27,035 bases of DNA, from contig KV425643.1 of the NCBI GenBank assembly GCA_001632425.1, forward strand, positions 2,894-29,928, read 5' to 3'. Origin of the DNA: Neolentinus lepideus HHB14362 ss-1 (Eukaryota; Basidiomycota; Agaricomycetes; Gloeophyllales; Gloeophyllaceae). The notes below the pieces were generated by a model. That model was not told where the DNA came from. It saw only the letters and a program-made list of their open reading frames with translations, and made no database searches. Position numbers and translations under genes: made by a program. Positions 1 through 9,800 of the stretch are shown here, in pieces (within the stretch, counting starts at the first letter, position 1; each line of letters starts with the position of its first letter).

Positions 1-146
1 CCACCCATCCCCTCCGAACTATATTACCCTTCGTTACCCCGGGCCTCACAGCCATCTGACACCAAGGACTTTGGTGTTTGCTTTGTGGTTGTGTCTACCC
101 TTTAGGTCTCTTTTCCGCGGGTTTCGTCGTGTGTCTGTGCATATCA
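1..146 (+). repeat. 3' end of a Ty3/Gypsy-family LTR (fragment)
   Basis: This stretch matches the last part of the LTR at 3185-4021 and, on the opposite strand, the LTR at 23718-24917. Shared landmarks are 'ctccgaactat', 'cacagccatctgacaccaag', 'tttggtgtttgctttgtgg' and 'gtctcttttcc'. The three copies stop being similar directly after a 'atca'/'ttcatca' end, and each is followed by different DNA, which places the LTR 3' terminus (..CA) at about 146. The upstream part lies outside the window. This copy keeps its CpG sites. Confidence 0.75.
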
Positions 147-339
147 ACGTCCAACGTCCGAGCTACCGAGGAGCCGTCCTAAGTCCGCCGAGGAGCCGAG
201 AGCCTTGTCGCTGGTGCGTAGGGTCGCTAGTGCGCAGAGTACCGACAGTGCGCTATTCAGTCGCTAAGTCGCTGTTCCCACGAAGTGCGCGGAATCGCCC
301 TAAGTCGTGTTTTCTGGGGTCAGAAGCCAATGGGGCCTA
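147..339. other. GC-rich spacer, nothing recognised
   Basis: DNA between the LTR end and the truncated Copia relic. It is rich in 'gtcgct'/'taagtcg' words and has two copies of 'gaggagccg', but no gene or terminal repeat could be recognised. The long reading frame over 71-532 on the plus strand runs across the LTR, this spacer and the antisense of the Copia relic, so it is not a gene. Confidence 0.5.
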
Positions 340-2097
340 TCACCGTCTCAGTGTGCTTGCGCACAATACCCTCCTGACGACAGAACACGTCCCAATCCTT
401 TCCAACATACTTGCCGCCCTTGTCATCCATCAAAGACTTGATCTTCAACCTGAGTTCTGTCTCCACCTGCATCTTAAAGACTTTGAATGCAGTGAAGGCA
501 TTGCTCTTATGCTTAAGGAAAGTGACAGGTAGCGGACCTTTCAAGTCAGAGACAATGAGAGCAAGGGCAGCTGAGGGACATGTAGCATGCTGAGGAACGT
601 CGTGACGATGCTGCTTGCCAGCGATACAGGGCTCACAGATAGGATCTGGAATGCTGCTTGAGCGAATGACTAGACCTTGCACCAGCTGCTTCTGCTTCAT
701 GTGCTGAAGGTAGTCGAGGTTGACATGGGACAAGTGACGGTGCCAACGCGCCAAGTCCAGAGGACAAGCGTCAGCGAGTGATGCACTCTGCGATGGGGAC
801 ACCAGCATATGACCATTGAGATAGCCAGTGTTGCGATCGTTGACAGACGCAGTGAAGACAAGCCTACTGTGTAAGTAGAATGACGCCAAAGCGTCCTGGA
901 TCACACAGCAATAGCCCTTAGTCTTAGTCAGGTGGTAGACAGACAATAGATTCGATCCAAGCTTAGAAACATGAAGAACGTCATGGAGTACAACTACAGG
1001 CACCTTAGACTCTCCCAGAACTGGCTCAAACATCACAGACCCCATCCCAGCAGTGTAGATGATAGTATCATTAGCGAGGCACACGGGGATGATGTGGGGC
1101 GAGTAGGAAGTGGACCAGTGTTGATGAGGCATCATGTGTGAAGTAGCACCTGTGTCGGTGTTCCAGTTAGCAGCTGCCAACAATGAGAGCCAAGATGAGT
1201 GATCAGAAGCAGATAGAGTGACACTTGCTTTACCAGCATACTCCGCAATGTTAGCAGAAGCCTCAATGTCCTCGGATGCCTCCTGAGCATTCTGAGCCTT
1301 CTTCCTCCCTCCCCTATGCTCCTGGCAACGATCAGCAGTCTTTGCCTTCTGCATCTTCACAGCATTCTCCTTGAACTTGCAGCTAGCCTCAGTATGCCCT
1401 TCCCAATCGCAGAACGAGCAGTGTACGCCCTGCGAAGGACTAGAGGTAGAGCCAGCAGCCATAGCCAGAGAAGGCAAAGAGTCGATGCCACGAGCGAAGT
1501 GCTAAGATTCCTCATTCTGGAATGCAGATTGGAGTTTGGAGAGGTCGAGGGAGTCGAGTAGGAGTAGAGATGAGACGAAGTTGTTGTATTCAGCGGGGAG
1601 AGCGTGAATGAGAGCCATGGAGGCGAGATCGTTGTTGAGGGAGTCGATAGTGAACAGATATCCTGCATTGCCTTGTCTGCTCGAGCCATAAGAGAGGCGA
1701 GGGACTCCCCCTCAAGCTTGCGAAGTCCCAGGAGCACATCATAAGCATTGAAACGCGTACCTGGCTTCTGCTGAACATGTACCTCCTTCAACTTCAACCA
1801 CATCTTCGCCGGGTCGCTCTTAATGTCCTTGACATGCACCTTCTGCCCATCCTCAACCGCCAACCAGATCTGACCACTAGCCTGACCCTTGTGCTTCTCC
1901 CAGTCCCGCACCTCCTTCCTCTCCTCCACCATAGGGTTCGTGGCGTCCTCAGGCAGTGGGGCGGCCGTAGGATCGTCAGTGACATCCCAGAGATTGAGAG
2001 TCTTCAAGTAGGCCTCCATATCATCAGCCCAGGACCCATAGTTGTGCTCCCCAAGAGCTGGGAATGGACGCTTGGTGGTAGGAGTGGATGTTGACAT
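340..2097 (-). pseudogene. Ty1/Copia gag-pol relic, truncated in integrase
   Basis: Reading right to left, a gag domain starts at the ATG at 2097 (MSTSTPTTKRPFPALGEHNY) and contains a UBN2/gag-polypeptide-type region. A CX2CX4HX4C zinc knuckle (CSFCDWEGHTEASC) follows, then an aspartic protease active site (DTGATSH), a GAG-pre-integrase zinc site (WHRHLSH ... CEPC) and the start of the integrase core (SDLKGPLP, DDKGGKY). The element is dead. There is a frameshift near 1660 between the gag part and the following frame, and a TAG stop at 1504-1502. About 20 residues are missing in frame between 'GPLPV' and 'FLKHK' of the integrase, and homology ends abruptly after 'RKHTET' (about 340), so the third catalytic acid, reverse transcriptase and RNase H are gone. 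No 3' LTR follows. Family membership is secure from domain order; the exact lineage is not known. Confidence 0.9.
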
Positions 2098-2458
2098 GGC
2101 AATGGCGACAATGGAGGGCGATAAGGCAGCGACAACGGCGATGAGGGTGTAGAATGAGAGTATGGAGCAGTAGAGACCAGTCTGAGACCAGATGAGCAAG
2201 TTCAGAGGTAGAGATGAAGCTGGAGAGCGAGTAGGCAGTCCAAATGGCCCAAGGAGTGATTCTAGGCGTAATCACGCAGCGAAAAAGCGTAGGACAGCGA
2301 TAGGAAGCTGGAATCAACGTCGTAGGGTCTGGATGTACCACTAGAGTAGACTGAAAGTCGAAATGGAGATGGATGGCAGATGGATGGATCCAGATGAGGT
2401 TGGATGTACCTCTAGAGCGCAGATGACGAGCTAAAAGTGCGATTTTCGAGATCCTAAA

Positions 2459-2475
2459 GTGTTGGGCTCATAACC
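2459..2475 (-). other. Copia primer-binding site (initiator-tRNA anticodon-arm type)
   Basis: On the plus strand this reads gtgttGGGCTCATAACC. GGGCTCATAACC is the anticodon stem-loop sequence of eukaryotic initiator tRNA-Met. In Drosophila copia and relatives the primer is a cleaved initiator tRNA whose 5' half ends in the anticodon loop, so the minus-strand element would carry the complement found here. The site lies about 360 bp upstream of the gag ATG, where a primer-binding site belongs. The assignment is inferred from sequence identity and position. Confidence 0.65.
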
Positions 2476-2519
2476 TATCAAGCTGGAAGCCTGTAGGTCT
2501 CACAATGCACACCAGAAAG

Positions 2520-2596
2520 CCTGAGTCAAGCTCTATAAGTTGGATTACTACAATACAGACAGTTTACACACCTGAGTCAAGCTCTATAAGTTGGAT
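2520..2596. repeat. 26-bp exact direct repeat, two copies
   Basis: The sequence cctgagtcaagctctataag followed by ttggat occurs at 2520-2545 and again at 2571-2596, 51 bp apart. The copies are identical. The repeat lies just upstream (in element orientation) of the Copia primer-binding site, so it may be an LTR sub-repeat. Confidence 0.8.
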
Positions 2597-2728
2597 GAAG
2601 AAGAGCTGGACTCTGAACACATTTTAGGGAGTAATGTGGCATGGGAAACATGTGAGACAAATAAGGAAAGAAGCGAAATAAAGTAGGGAACAAGAGGTCC
2701 GAGTCATAGAGGTTAAAGCAAGACATAA

Positions 2729-2783
2729 TGGCTAAGAGGTAACATCACCTACTGCAGTCTCCCAAGACTGCAGGTTTGAACCG
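2729..2783 (+). other. tRNA-promoter-like element with perfect hairpin (possible SINE relic)
   Basis: TGGCTAAGAGG (2729-2739) fits a Pol III box A (TRGYnnAnnnG). GGTTTGAACCG (2773-2783) resembles box B with one mismatch (T for C). Between them lies a perfect 9-bp inverted repeat, ctgcagtct/agactgcag, with a 4-nt loop (2752-2773). It does not fold as a proper tRNA: there is no 7-nt anticodon loop and no variable loop. A decayed tRNA-derived SINE is one reading; chance is another. Confidence 0.3.
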
Positions 2784-3184
2784 GGCTGAAGGCAGATTTT
2801 GTTTTGCATAGTGAGAGAGTCTTGCTGTCCGGATAGGCCCTAATGCCGACAGGATGCATTTTCAGCCACAATTCTTATGTAAGCAGACTTCGCGTTGATA
2901 CACCCTATGTGTCTCTAGGCTCAGAAAACGCATTTTCGGCACTTTTGCGCTATTTCCCACGCTATGTGCGATAGCGCTAGGGCTCCCGGTCTGGTGGCGC
3001 AAGCGATATTCGAGTTTTTATTGATTTTTCCAGCTATTTCCTGCACTCCTCGACACTTCGATCTCATTCAGCAGGCGCTCCACTGCATTATGTAAGCAAG
3101 CGCACCCATCTCAACAATAGCAGCGGTGCCGTGGTATCCTTCCAACAAGTAGCATAGTGCAGCAGTGTTGCACTGCTTCAGCTG

Positions 3185-4021
3185 CATCCGGCAGTGTGGT
3201 CTCTATCAAGCTCAAGTCATTCCGAGGCTGTGCGTGCATTGCGAGCACCTGTGCAGCCTCCACCTGGAGCAATAGCACTTTTTGATGCGATGCTGTGCGC
3301 TTTCCCACGCTTCTTTCGGTATGCGGTGGCCTGTGCGTATGGACACTGTAGCTTACAGAGATTGTTCCCCTGTCTGAGGTTTGAGATAGATCAGTTTCAG
3401 GAGTAGTTTCATTTTGTTAGCATATGGCTCTTGGTTCATTTGTTTACCCAGTAGAGTACTTTAGTTGGACCTCCTGTAGGCAGACAAGCCAGGCAACAGG
3501 CACCCCAGCTAGTCCTCCCTGCGCAATCTAGTGTTCCCATCTCATTCCTGCGTCTATCTCTGAGCTTCCTGCATCTTGCATCCTTCCTCCAATCCCTGCG
3601 TCGCTATCTCTCTACCTACGATAAGAGCTCCGAGTCGCTATCATCGCTATACGTCGCTATACGTCGCTATACATCGCTAGTCGCTACATCGCTATCTCGC
3701 CAACAGCTAATAGGCGCACCGAGTCGCACCTGGTCACTTTCCGAGTGTGTTCTATTTTTAGCCTCCCATCGCTATTCCATCGCCATCTTTCTACGTCCCA
3801 CGTCGCATCGCAGTTTCTTTTGGTTTTTTTCATATACGTCGCATTTGTGGTTTGCGGTCTCGGCCTTATCCTTCCATTTACTCCCTCCGAACTATCGATT
3901 ACCCTTCATTACCCCGGGCTTCACAGCCATCTGACACCAAGGGCTTTGGTGTTTGCTTTGTGGTTGTGTCTACACTTTAGGTCTCTTTTCCGTGGGTTTC
4001 GTCGTGTGTTTGTGTTCATCA
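3185..4021 (+). repeat. 5'-truncated solo LTR of a Ty3/Gypsy family
   Basis: From about 'ccggcagtgtggtctctatc' to the terminal 'tgttcatca', this region matches, inverted, the LTR at 23718 to about 24611 over roughly 840 bp. The first 300 bp of the full LTR are missing, and no internal retroelement sequence follows. Inside is a short tandem array around 3640-3700 built on 'atacgtcgct' units. CpG sites are largely intact here compared with the right-hand copy. The open frame at 3745-4044 lies inside the LTR and is not a gene. Confidence 0.85.
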
Positions 4022-4374
4022 GCGTGACGCGCGGGCTTTGCTGATCCCCAGTCATAGTTTCTAGAGGGGTGGCCCGGACTACTTTCTAGATTGCTGTGAA
4101 GAGATGTTCCCTTTGTTTGTTTTGGTTTTACATAACCTCGGATGTGTCCTCCCTACAGCTACTACACTACCATAATATGTTTACTACTACATGTGAATTC
4201 ACGGTATCCATTACGGGGCATTACTAATAGAGGTGCAAGATAATGATACTGGATAATGAGCGGAGTTTGAACTGTAAAAGGTAAGTCCACGTGGCTAAGT
4301 CACATGGCATGTAATGCCACCACACATTACACTAAGAACATGTATTTGAGACGCATCAATATCTGACGCGTTTC
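4022..4374. other. Intergenic DNA, no gene seen
   Basis: The DNA after the LTR end shows no coding pattern. It contains a small palindromic stretch, tggcat-gta-atgcca (around 4306-4320), of unknown meaning. Confidence 0.5.
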
Positions 4375-4853
4375 TTGATGTATATAAGTATTAAACTCCC
4401 TTGTGGTGCCCTGCAGCTTGAAGATTGCAAAGGTTGCAATATATTAATGTCCAAAGTCAAGAGTGAGAACAGAGATCCTGACTGTCTGTGGTCCAGCATG
4501 AATGCTCCGTCGCGGTATGCATCCGACGACGAATACGAGAAAGGGTACAGCAGTATTAACATACCCTGAGTTGTGTGGGAGTCATCTGCCTCTCAACTGA
4601 CTTCAAGCCCCATGCTTGAGTCTTCAAGGTGAGTATCAAAAGTTTATTTGGTTTTTAATCTCATAATTTCAATCTGCCATTTGATTTTATCACTCCTAGT
4701 GCAAGTAGCTATGCTCCAAGTGATCACCTCTTGCTCAGAGATGATACACCACCCCCTCCTTCTCTGGATGCACCAGTGACTGCAGATGAGCAGAGCAATT
4801 TCAATCAAATGAGCAATGCAGCAGTCCGGCACCTGAGAGGTGGACCAAAATAA
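4375..4853 (+). pseudogene. Relic of a two-exon gene with an in-frame stop
   Basis: An open frame with low-complexity, Ser/Asp-rich sequence runs from 4375 (ending PSRYASDDEYEKGYSSINIP), meets TGA at 4567-4569 and stays open beyond it in the same frame to 4628. There a good donor (AG|GTGAGT) and a 71-nt intron ending 'cactcctag' join it in frame to 4700-4853, whose product ends QMSNAAVRHLRGGPK before TAA. The frame continuing through both the stop and the splice suggests a formerly spliced gene broken by one nonsense change. Alternatively the stop lies in an unrecognised intron. The 5' end is unknown and the ATG at 4375 may not be the original start. I do not recognise the family. Confidence 0.45.
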
Positions 4854-5255
4854 GTTGAAGGGAAGGCTGCGAGGACGGAAATCAACGACGGAACTGAGGG
4901 TGACACCGCGACTACATGTCGCGATCGAGCAGCGTGAATGCATTCGATGGCGTGGCTGTGTATACACATGGCAGACACATGCTTGGATAAATATTCTTCC
5001 GATTTTCTTTTTCTTTTTCTTTTTTATTTTCTTTTTCTGCATCTTTATCATTATCGAGCCTCCATTACTAGCAATCCCACGCCCCACGTCCGCGTCAGGA
5101 GTGATTCCCACGGCACTTATTACATGCACCTAGCTACATCCGGCCGCCACTGCGACCAACACCGCCTACATCCCCCTCCATCCCAGTGACCCGGCGCAGA
5201 GCCATTCCATCCAAATAACCCGACGCAGAGCCATCCCACCCACTAACGCAGCGCC
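4854..5255 (+). promoter_or_regulatory. Upstream region of YKT6
   Basis: This is a non-coding region before the YKT6 start. It holds a pyrimidine tract of C/T runs at about 4998-5038, common near fungal transcription starts. It also has an imperfect tandem duplication of about 29-30 bp (ccggcgcagagccat.. at 5190 and ccgacgcagagccat.. at 5220) ending just before the ATG. No definite TATA box was identified. Confidence 0.45.
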
Positions 5256-6531
5256 ATGAAACTCTACTCGCTCGCGATCGTGCTCGTCCCGCACAGCGGC
5301 GCGTCCTCTACTCTGACGCAGGCGAGCGACCTCTCGAGTTTCTCGTTTTATCAGCGGGGGAGCGTTGGTGAGTGTTACGATTACTTGCTCGCATCTCGAG
5401 TGGTTACGTTTACTTGCTCGCATCTCGAGTGGTTACGTTTACTCGCTCTCATCTCGAGTGGTTACGTTTACTCGCTCTCATCTCGAGTGGTAACGTTTAC
5501 TTGCTCGCATCTCATCTCCCCTCCCTCCCCTCTCACGCAACTGACTCCCCCCCCCTCACGTAACTGACCCCCCCCCTAGGCGAATTCATGTCCTTCTTCT
5601 CCAAGACCGTCGCGGAGCGCACGCCGGCGGGGCAGCGACAGAGCGTGCAGGAGAACAACTACGTCGCGCATGTGTACAACCGCGGGGGGGCGGAGCAGCT
5701 CGCGGGTGAGTGGCGTTGGGATTCATTCAGGCTGTGTGCTGTGTATTGTGGTATTTGGACTGTGTGCTGTGGTATTCGGAGTGTGTACTGTGGTATTTGG
5801 ACTGTGCACTGCGCTATTCGTTCTCTCCTCTTCCCCCCTCCCCTAACCTCCCTAACCCCACCCCCCAGGCGTGCTCATAACCGACCAAGAATACCCCGTG
5901 CGCCCCGCGTTCTCGCTGCTCACAAAGGTGCTCGACGACTTCACGGCCAAGGTGCCGCAGTCGCAGTATGCCAACCCAGGTGCGTGGGGTGGTTGATGTG
6001 CGACGATTATCTTAATGATGGTGCGACGATCTTGGTACTCGATTCTCTCTACCCCGGTACATTATCCCACTACCCCTGTACTCGAATCTCCTACTACCCT
6101 GTCCTTCACCTACGGATCCGCAGCGGGGATCAGCTTCCCGGAGGCGACGGCGTACCTGCAAAAGTACCAGGACCCGCGGCAAGCGGACGCGATCATGAAG
6201 GTGCAGCAGGAGCTGGACGAGACGAAGATTGTGCTGGTGCGTCGAGTGAACTTGATTGCCATGGTGCGCGCATTGAGACTGTGTTGTTTGTTGGGGTGCA
6301 GCACAAGACGATCGAGTCGGTGCTGCAGCGAGGGGAGAAGCTGGACAATTTGGTGGACCGGAGCCAGGCGCTGTCGGCGCAGAGCAAGATGTTTTACAAG
6401 ACGGCGAAGAAGGTGCGTGGGTTGTGTTTGGATGGATGTGAAGCTGATGGGTGGGCGTCTATGTTCTTTGATTGTATGCGTGCGATGCCGTGTTTCGTTG
6501 ACAGCAAAACTCGTGCTGTGTAATCATGTGA
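5256..6531 (+). CDS. YKT6: Synaptobrevin homolog YKT6 (R-SNARE, prenylated)
   Basis: Six exons: 5256-5367, 5580-5705, 5869-5979, 6124-6236, 6302-6412, 6505-6531; 600 nt, 199 aa, the usual length for YKT6. The N-terminal longin domain ([10 protein letters not shown]..., residues 1 to about 125) folds back on the SNARE helix. The R-SNARE motif follows (about 140-190) with the zero-layer arginine in [11 protein letters not shown] (R164). The protein ends QNSCCVIM, the conserved double-cysteine CAAX tail that is palmitoylated and farnesylated for cycling between cytosol and membranes. YKT6 acts in ER-Golgi, endosome-vacuole and autophagosome fusion. All junctions are canonical GT..AG and keep frame, and the last exon codes for only eight residues. 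Introns 1 and 2 are enlarged by two unrelated minisatellites. The dioxygenase follows on the same strand 321 bp downstream. Confidence 0.96.
5374..5515 (+). repeat. 29-bp minisatellite in YKT6 intron 1
   Basis: The unit gttacgtttacttgctcgca followed by tctcgagtg (29 bp) repeats nearly five times. The 'ctcgag' marks fall at 5395, 5424, 5453 and 5482, exactly 29 bp apart. Copies differ by a few bases (ttgctcgc versus tcgctctc). The array makes up most of the 212-nt intron 1, which is otherwise a pyrimidine-rich 3' end. Confidence 0.95.
5732..5821 (+). repeat. 21-bp minisatellite in YKT6 intron 2
   Basis: About four imperfect copies of tgtggtatttggactgtgtgc. The 'ggtatt'/'gctatt' marks fall at 5750, 5771, 5792 and about 5813, a 21-bp period. 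The array fills the middle of the 163-nt intron and is unrelated in sequence to the intron-1 array. Confidence 0.9.
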
Positions 6532-6852
6532 AGAGACGTTTGTATACACACGTCATTTGTATATATCACGACCCCTTGATGACCTCGCCACAAAGACAAC
6601 TCTGCGTCCATAAAAGGCAACTACGATCACGTGAAGGTACTAGATTTGATCCCATAAATAGCCTGATCACTGAAGGTACTGCATTCGGGCCCATGTCTGG
6701 GCATATGTCAGGGTGTATGACGGGCTATATGCGCTATATGCGCTATATGCGTCTATTCGCTCAGATGCACGGCCTCTGCCCATCACCGATGTTTCATTCA
6801 GACGCTCAAAACTTACCAAATACTCCCGCATCTCCCTTCCACATAAATCCTC
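6532..6852 (+). promoter_or_regulatory. YKT6-dioxygenase spacer
   Basis: This region carries the YKT6 3' end and the presumed dioxygenase promoter. A 'ccataaatag' stretch near 6650 is a possible TATA-like element. Three perfect tandem copies of the 9-mer ctatatgcg lie at 6725-6751. No other gene was seen. Confidence 0.4.
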
Positions 6853-9800
6853 ATGGCCCTCAAGAACCTCGTCTTTGAACTCGTCGCCCTCTACATCCGC
6901 GTCGTCCTCGCTGTCTTCAAGTTCGCAATGTCCGGCATACTCAAAAGCTTCGCCAGCCGTGCAGAGCTGCTCCAGGAAAGCATCGCCCCCGTCGACCTCG
7001 ATGGCGGCCAAGAGGTCCCCGACGTGTTGACCAGGGACTTGAATGACCTCGTCCAGATCGACGCGCGGGGCTTGGGCTTCAAGCTCAGTGATATTGTGAG
7101 TGAGACGTATTCGACGCGCATATACCCACTGACGCTGCCCAGCCTGCGTACCTCGACATGATCAAAAACTCAAACGGCAAGGGCATGGACGACAGGCTGT
7201 TCTTCGTGCGTGGCCCGACCCTTCTGCTAACCCCGCTAACCCGCTACCCGCAGCTCGAGAAAGTCCTCACCCTCATGGCCCGCGCACCCGACAACTTTGC
7301 GCCCACCGTCCAGCTCCAGCAAGGCGTCATCGGCATCCGTGCGTGCCCTCTCTCCCCTGGCCACCCACTAAGCTAACACTGCCCACAGTATACAAAGACC
7401 TCCCGCACCCGCCTGCGGGCTTCCTCTCCCTCCCCACCAGCGCCGCCCCCGCCGCGACAAACGCCGCCGTGCCCTACGCCTACCGCTCCGCCGACGGCAG
7501 CAACTACAACCCGCTCCTCCCGTCCCTCGGCCAGGCGAACCAGCCGTACGCGCGCTCCGTGCCCTCCACCTCGCCGACCCCGCGCGCCGCCCTCCCGGAC
7601 CCCGCGCTCGTCTTCGACACCCTTCTGAAACGCAAGGGGTTCATGCCGCACCCCGGCGGGATCAGCAGCCTCTTCTTCGCGTTTGCGGATCTGATCATAC
7701 ATTGCTTGTTCAACACGGACCCGCGCGACTGGACGAAGAACGCGACGAGCAGCTATTTGGATCTGAGCGTGCTGTATGGCGTGGGCGAGGCGCAGGTAAG
7801 GGCGATGCGCAAGGGGGACGGGACGGGCATGATTTGGGAGGACGCGTTTGCGGATCCACGGTTGATGCTCATGCCGCCCTCGGTCGGGGCGCTGTTGGTG
7901 CTGTTTAACAGGAATCATAACGTGTGTGGCGCCTTGTCCCCCTTCTTGTCTCAAATGAACTAACCCTCCTATAGTACGTCGCCCAACGCATCCTCGCGAT
8001 CAACGAGAACGGCAACCTCGTGTCGCCGCCGCCCGCGGACCCGGCTAAAAAGGCGGCCCAGGACGACGAGCTGTTTGCAAGGGCGAGGATGGTGAATTGT
8101 GGTTATTTTATGCAGGTGAGTGCAGTTTGCTTTACTCGGGAGGGTGGGGGTGGGTGGGGAGGACGGGGAGGGAGGATGGGAGGGAGGATAGGTGGCGAAG
8201 AATGGTGGGACGGACGGGTGCTGATTATCTTTGCTTTGCAGGTGATCCTGGCGGACTATGTTGGTGCGATTTTGGGGCTCGCGAGGGATGGGCTGGCGTG
8301 GAGGCTGAATCCGCTCGAGGTGTGTGTGGCCGGTTCTTCCTGCCCCTCTATGCGCTGACACCCTCTCCTCCTCCTCCTCCTCCTCCTCCACGTATCAACC
8401 CCCTTTCCTCCACTTCCCCCTTCTGCCCCTCCCCCCCTTCTACTCCTCCCCCTAACACCCCCCCTCTAGGGCACGCGCGACCTCGACCACACCGTCTCCC
8501 CGCGCGGCGAGGGCAACGCGGTGTCTGTCGAGTTCAACTTGATGTACAGGTGGCACGCGACGACGAGCCAGGTGGACGAGAAGTGGACGGAGAAGGCGTT
8601 TGGGGAGCTGTGGCCGGGGAAGAGTTTTAGTGATGTGAGTTATTGTGGCTGATCTGAGTGAATGACTGCCGATTGGTTGACTGGTTGACTGACTGACTAC
8701 CTGCCTACGGACGCTGACTGAGCGTTTGGTTTGCAGATTACGTTGGATGATTTTAAGACTGTTGCTGTGAATAAGCTGAGGGCCGCGGGTGATCCAAGGA
8801 AGTGGCCGATTGGGGAGTGAGTGGTGGTTTTTCTTCTCGTTTGGATTGCTTGTTTTGATTTCTTTTCTTTTCCGTAACTTCACTCGCTTTCTCTACCCAT
8901 TCCTTCCTTCTGCTCTCATTCCTTCCTTTCCCTCTTTCTCATTCCTCCCGCATTTTCCTCCTTCTCTCTCCTAACGCCACGACCTGACCTCCTCGCGCAG
9001 CGTCCAGCGCAACGCCGACGGCCGCTTCGACGACGCCAAGCTCGCGGAGCTGCTGCAGAACGCGACCGCCGCGCCGGCCAGCGCGTTTGGCGCGCGGAGC
9101 ACGCCGGAGGTGCTGCGGGTGGTGGAGATTCTGGGGATGGAGCAGGCGAGGAGCTGGGGTGTGTGCACGGTGAGCGCGCTTTTTCCTTCTTTGCGGGTCA
9201 AGGAGGTGGTGACATGGGAATGGGAATAGATGAATGAGTTTAGGAAGTTTATGGGGTTGAAGCGTGAGTGGGGTTGGGTGCTGTGGAGGGTGTGTGCGGG
9301 CTGACTAGGATCGGCTTTTTAGCGTATAAGGATTTTAGAGAGTGGAATCCGGATGTGGAGATTGCGAGCGCTGCGGAGGCGTTGTATCATGATATTGATA
9401 ATTTGGAGCTGCATGTGAGTCGTGGAGATTTGTGTGTGCGGGGTGGGAGTTAGGGCTAACGGGAAGGGCAGGTCGGACTGCAAGCGGAGGAGAGCAAGAA
9501 GCCGATGCCCGGTGCGGGGTTGTGCCCTGGGTACACGATCTCGCGGGCGATCCTTGGTGATGCGGTGTGCTTGACGAGGGGGGATCGGTTCATGACTGTC
9601 GATTTCACTCGTGCGTTCTGTTCACTCTTTGTTCTATTCCGGGTGGATTAATCTCACTGGATGTAGCGTTCAACTTTACGTCGTGGGGCTACCAGGACTG
9701 CCAGATCAACAAGTATGACGGGTCGTATGGGGGGATGCTGACGAAGCTGCTGTTTAGGCACCTTCCGGAGTATTACCCGCGTGATTCGGCGTATGCTTTT

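Larger units (their letters stand above)
2476..3184. other. Non-genic DNA, possibly Copia 5' LTR remnant
   Basis: No gene was found. By position, the part next to the primer-binding site should hold the Copia 5' LTR, but its outer border could not be placed. The stretch carries a 26-bp direct repeat (2520-2596) and a tRNA-promoter-like hairpin element (2729-2783), listed separately. From 3185 the Gypsy-family LTR begins. Confidence 0.5.

Noticed and set aside
71..532. 153-aa plus-strand open frame at the window start
   Set aside because: It crosses the LTR end, a spacer and the antisense of the Copia relic; the product has no family resemblance.
1777..2094. Plus-strand frame of 105 aa within the Copia region
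   Set aside because: It is the antisense of the gag coding sequence, which has clear domain homology on the minus strand.
3745..4044. 99-aa plus-strand frame
   Set aside because: It lies wholly within the LTR and is repeated in part at 1-146; LTR sequence explains it.
4306..4320. Palindrome tggcat-gta-atgcca
   Set aside because: Short and isolated; no gene or element could be tied to it.
4644..5129. 161-aa minus-strand frame with a poly-lysine run
   Set aside because: The lysines come from the pyrimidine tract upstream of YKT6; composition is not protein-like, and it overlaps the coding relic antisense.
7795..7800. Possible donor 'gcaggtaagg' inside dioxygenase exon 4
   Set aside because: Reading through keeps the frame and gives the expected family sequence up to FNRNHN; no acceptor nearby would improve it.
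7373..7954. 193-aa minus-strand frame antisense to the dioxygenase
   Set aside because: It shadows a GC-rich exon with strong heme peroxidase homology on the plus strand.
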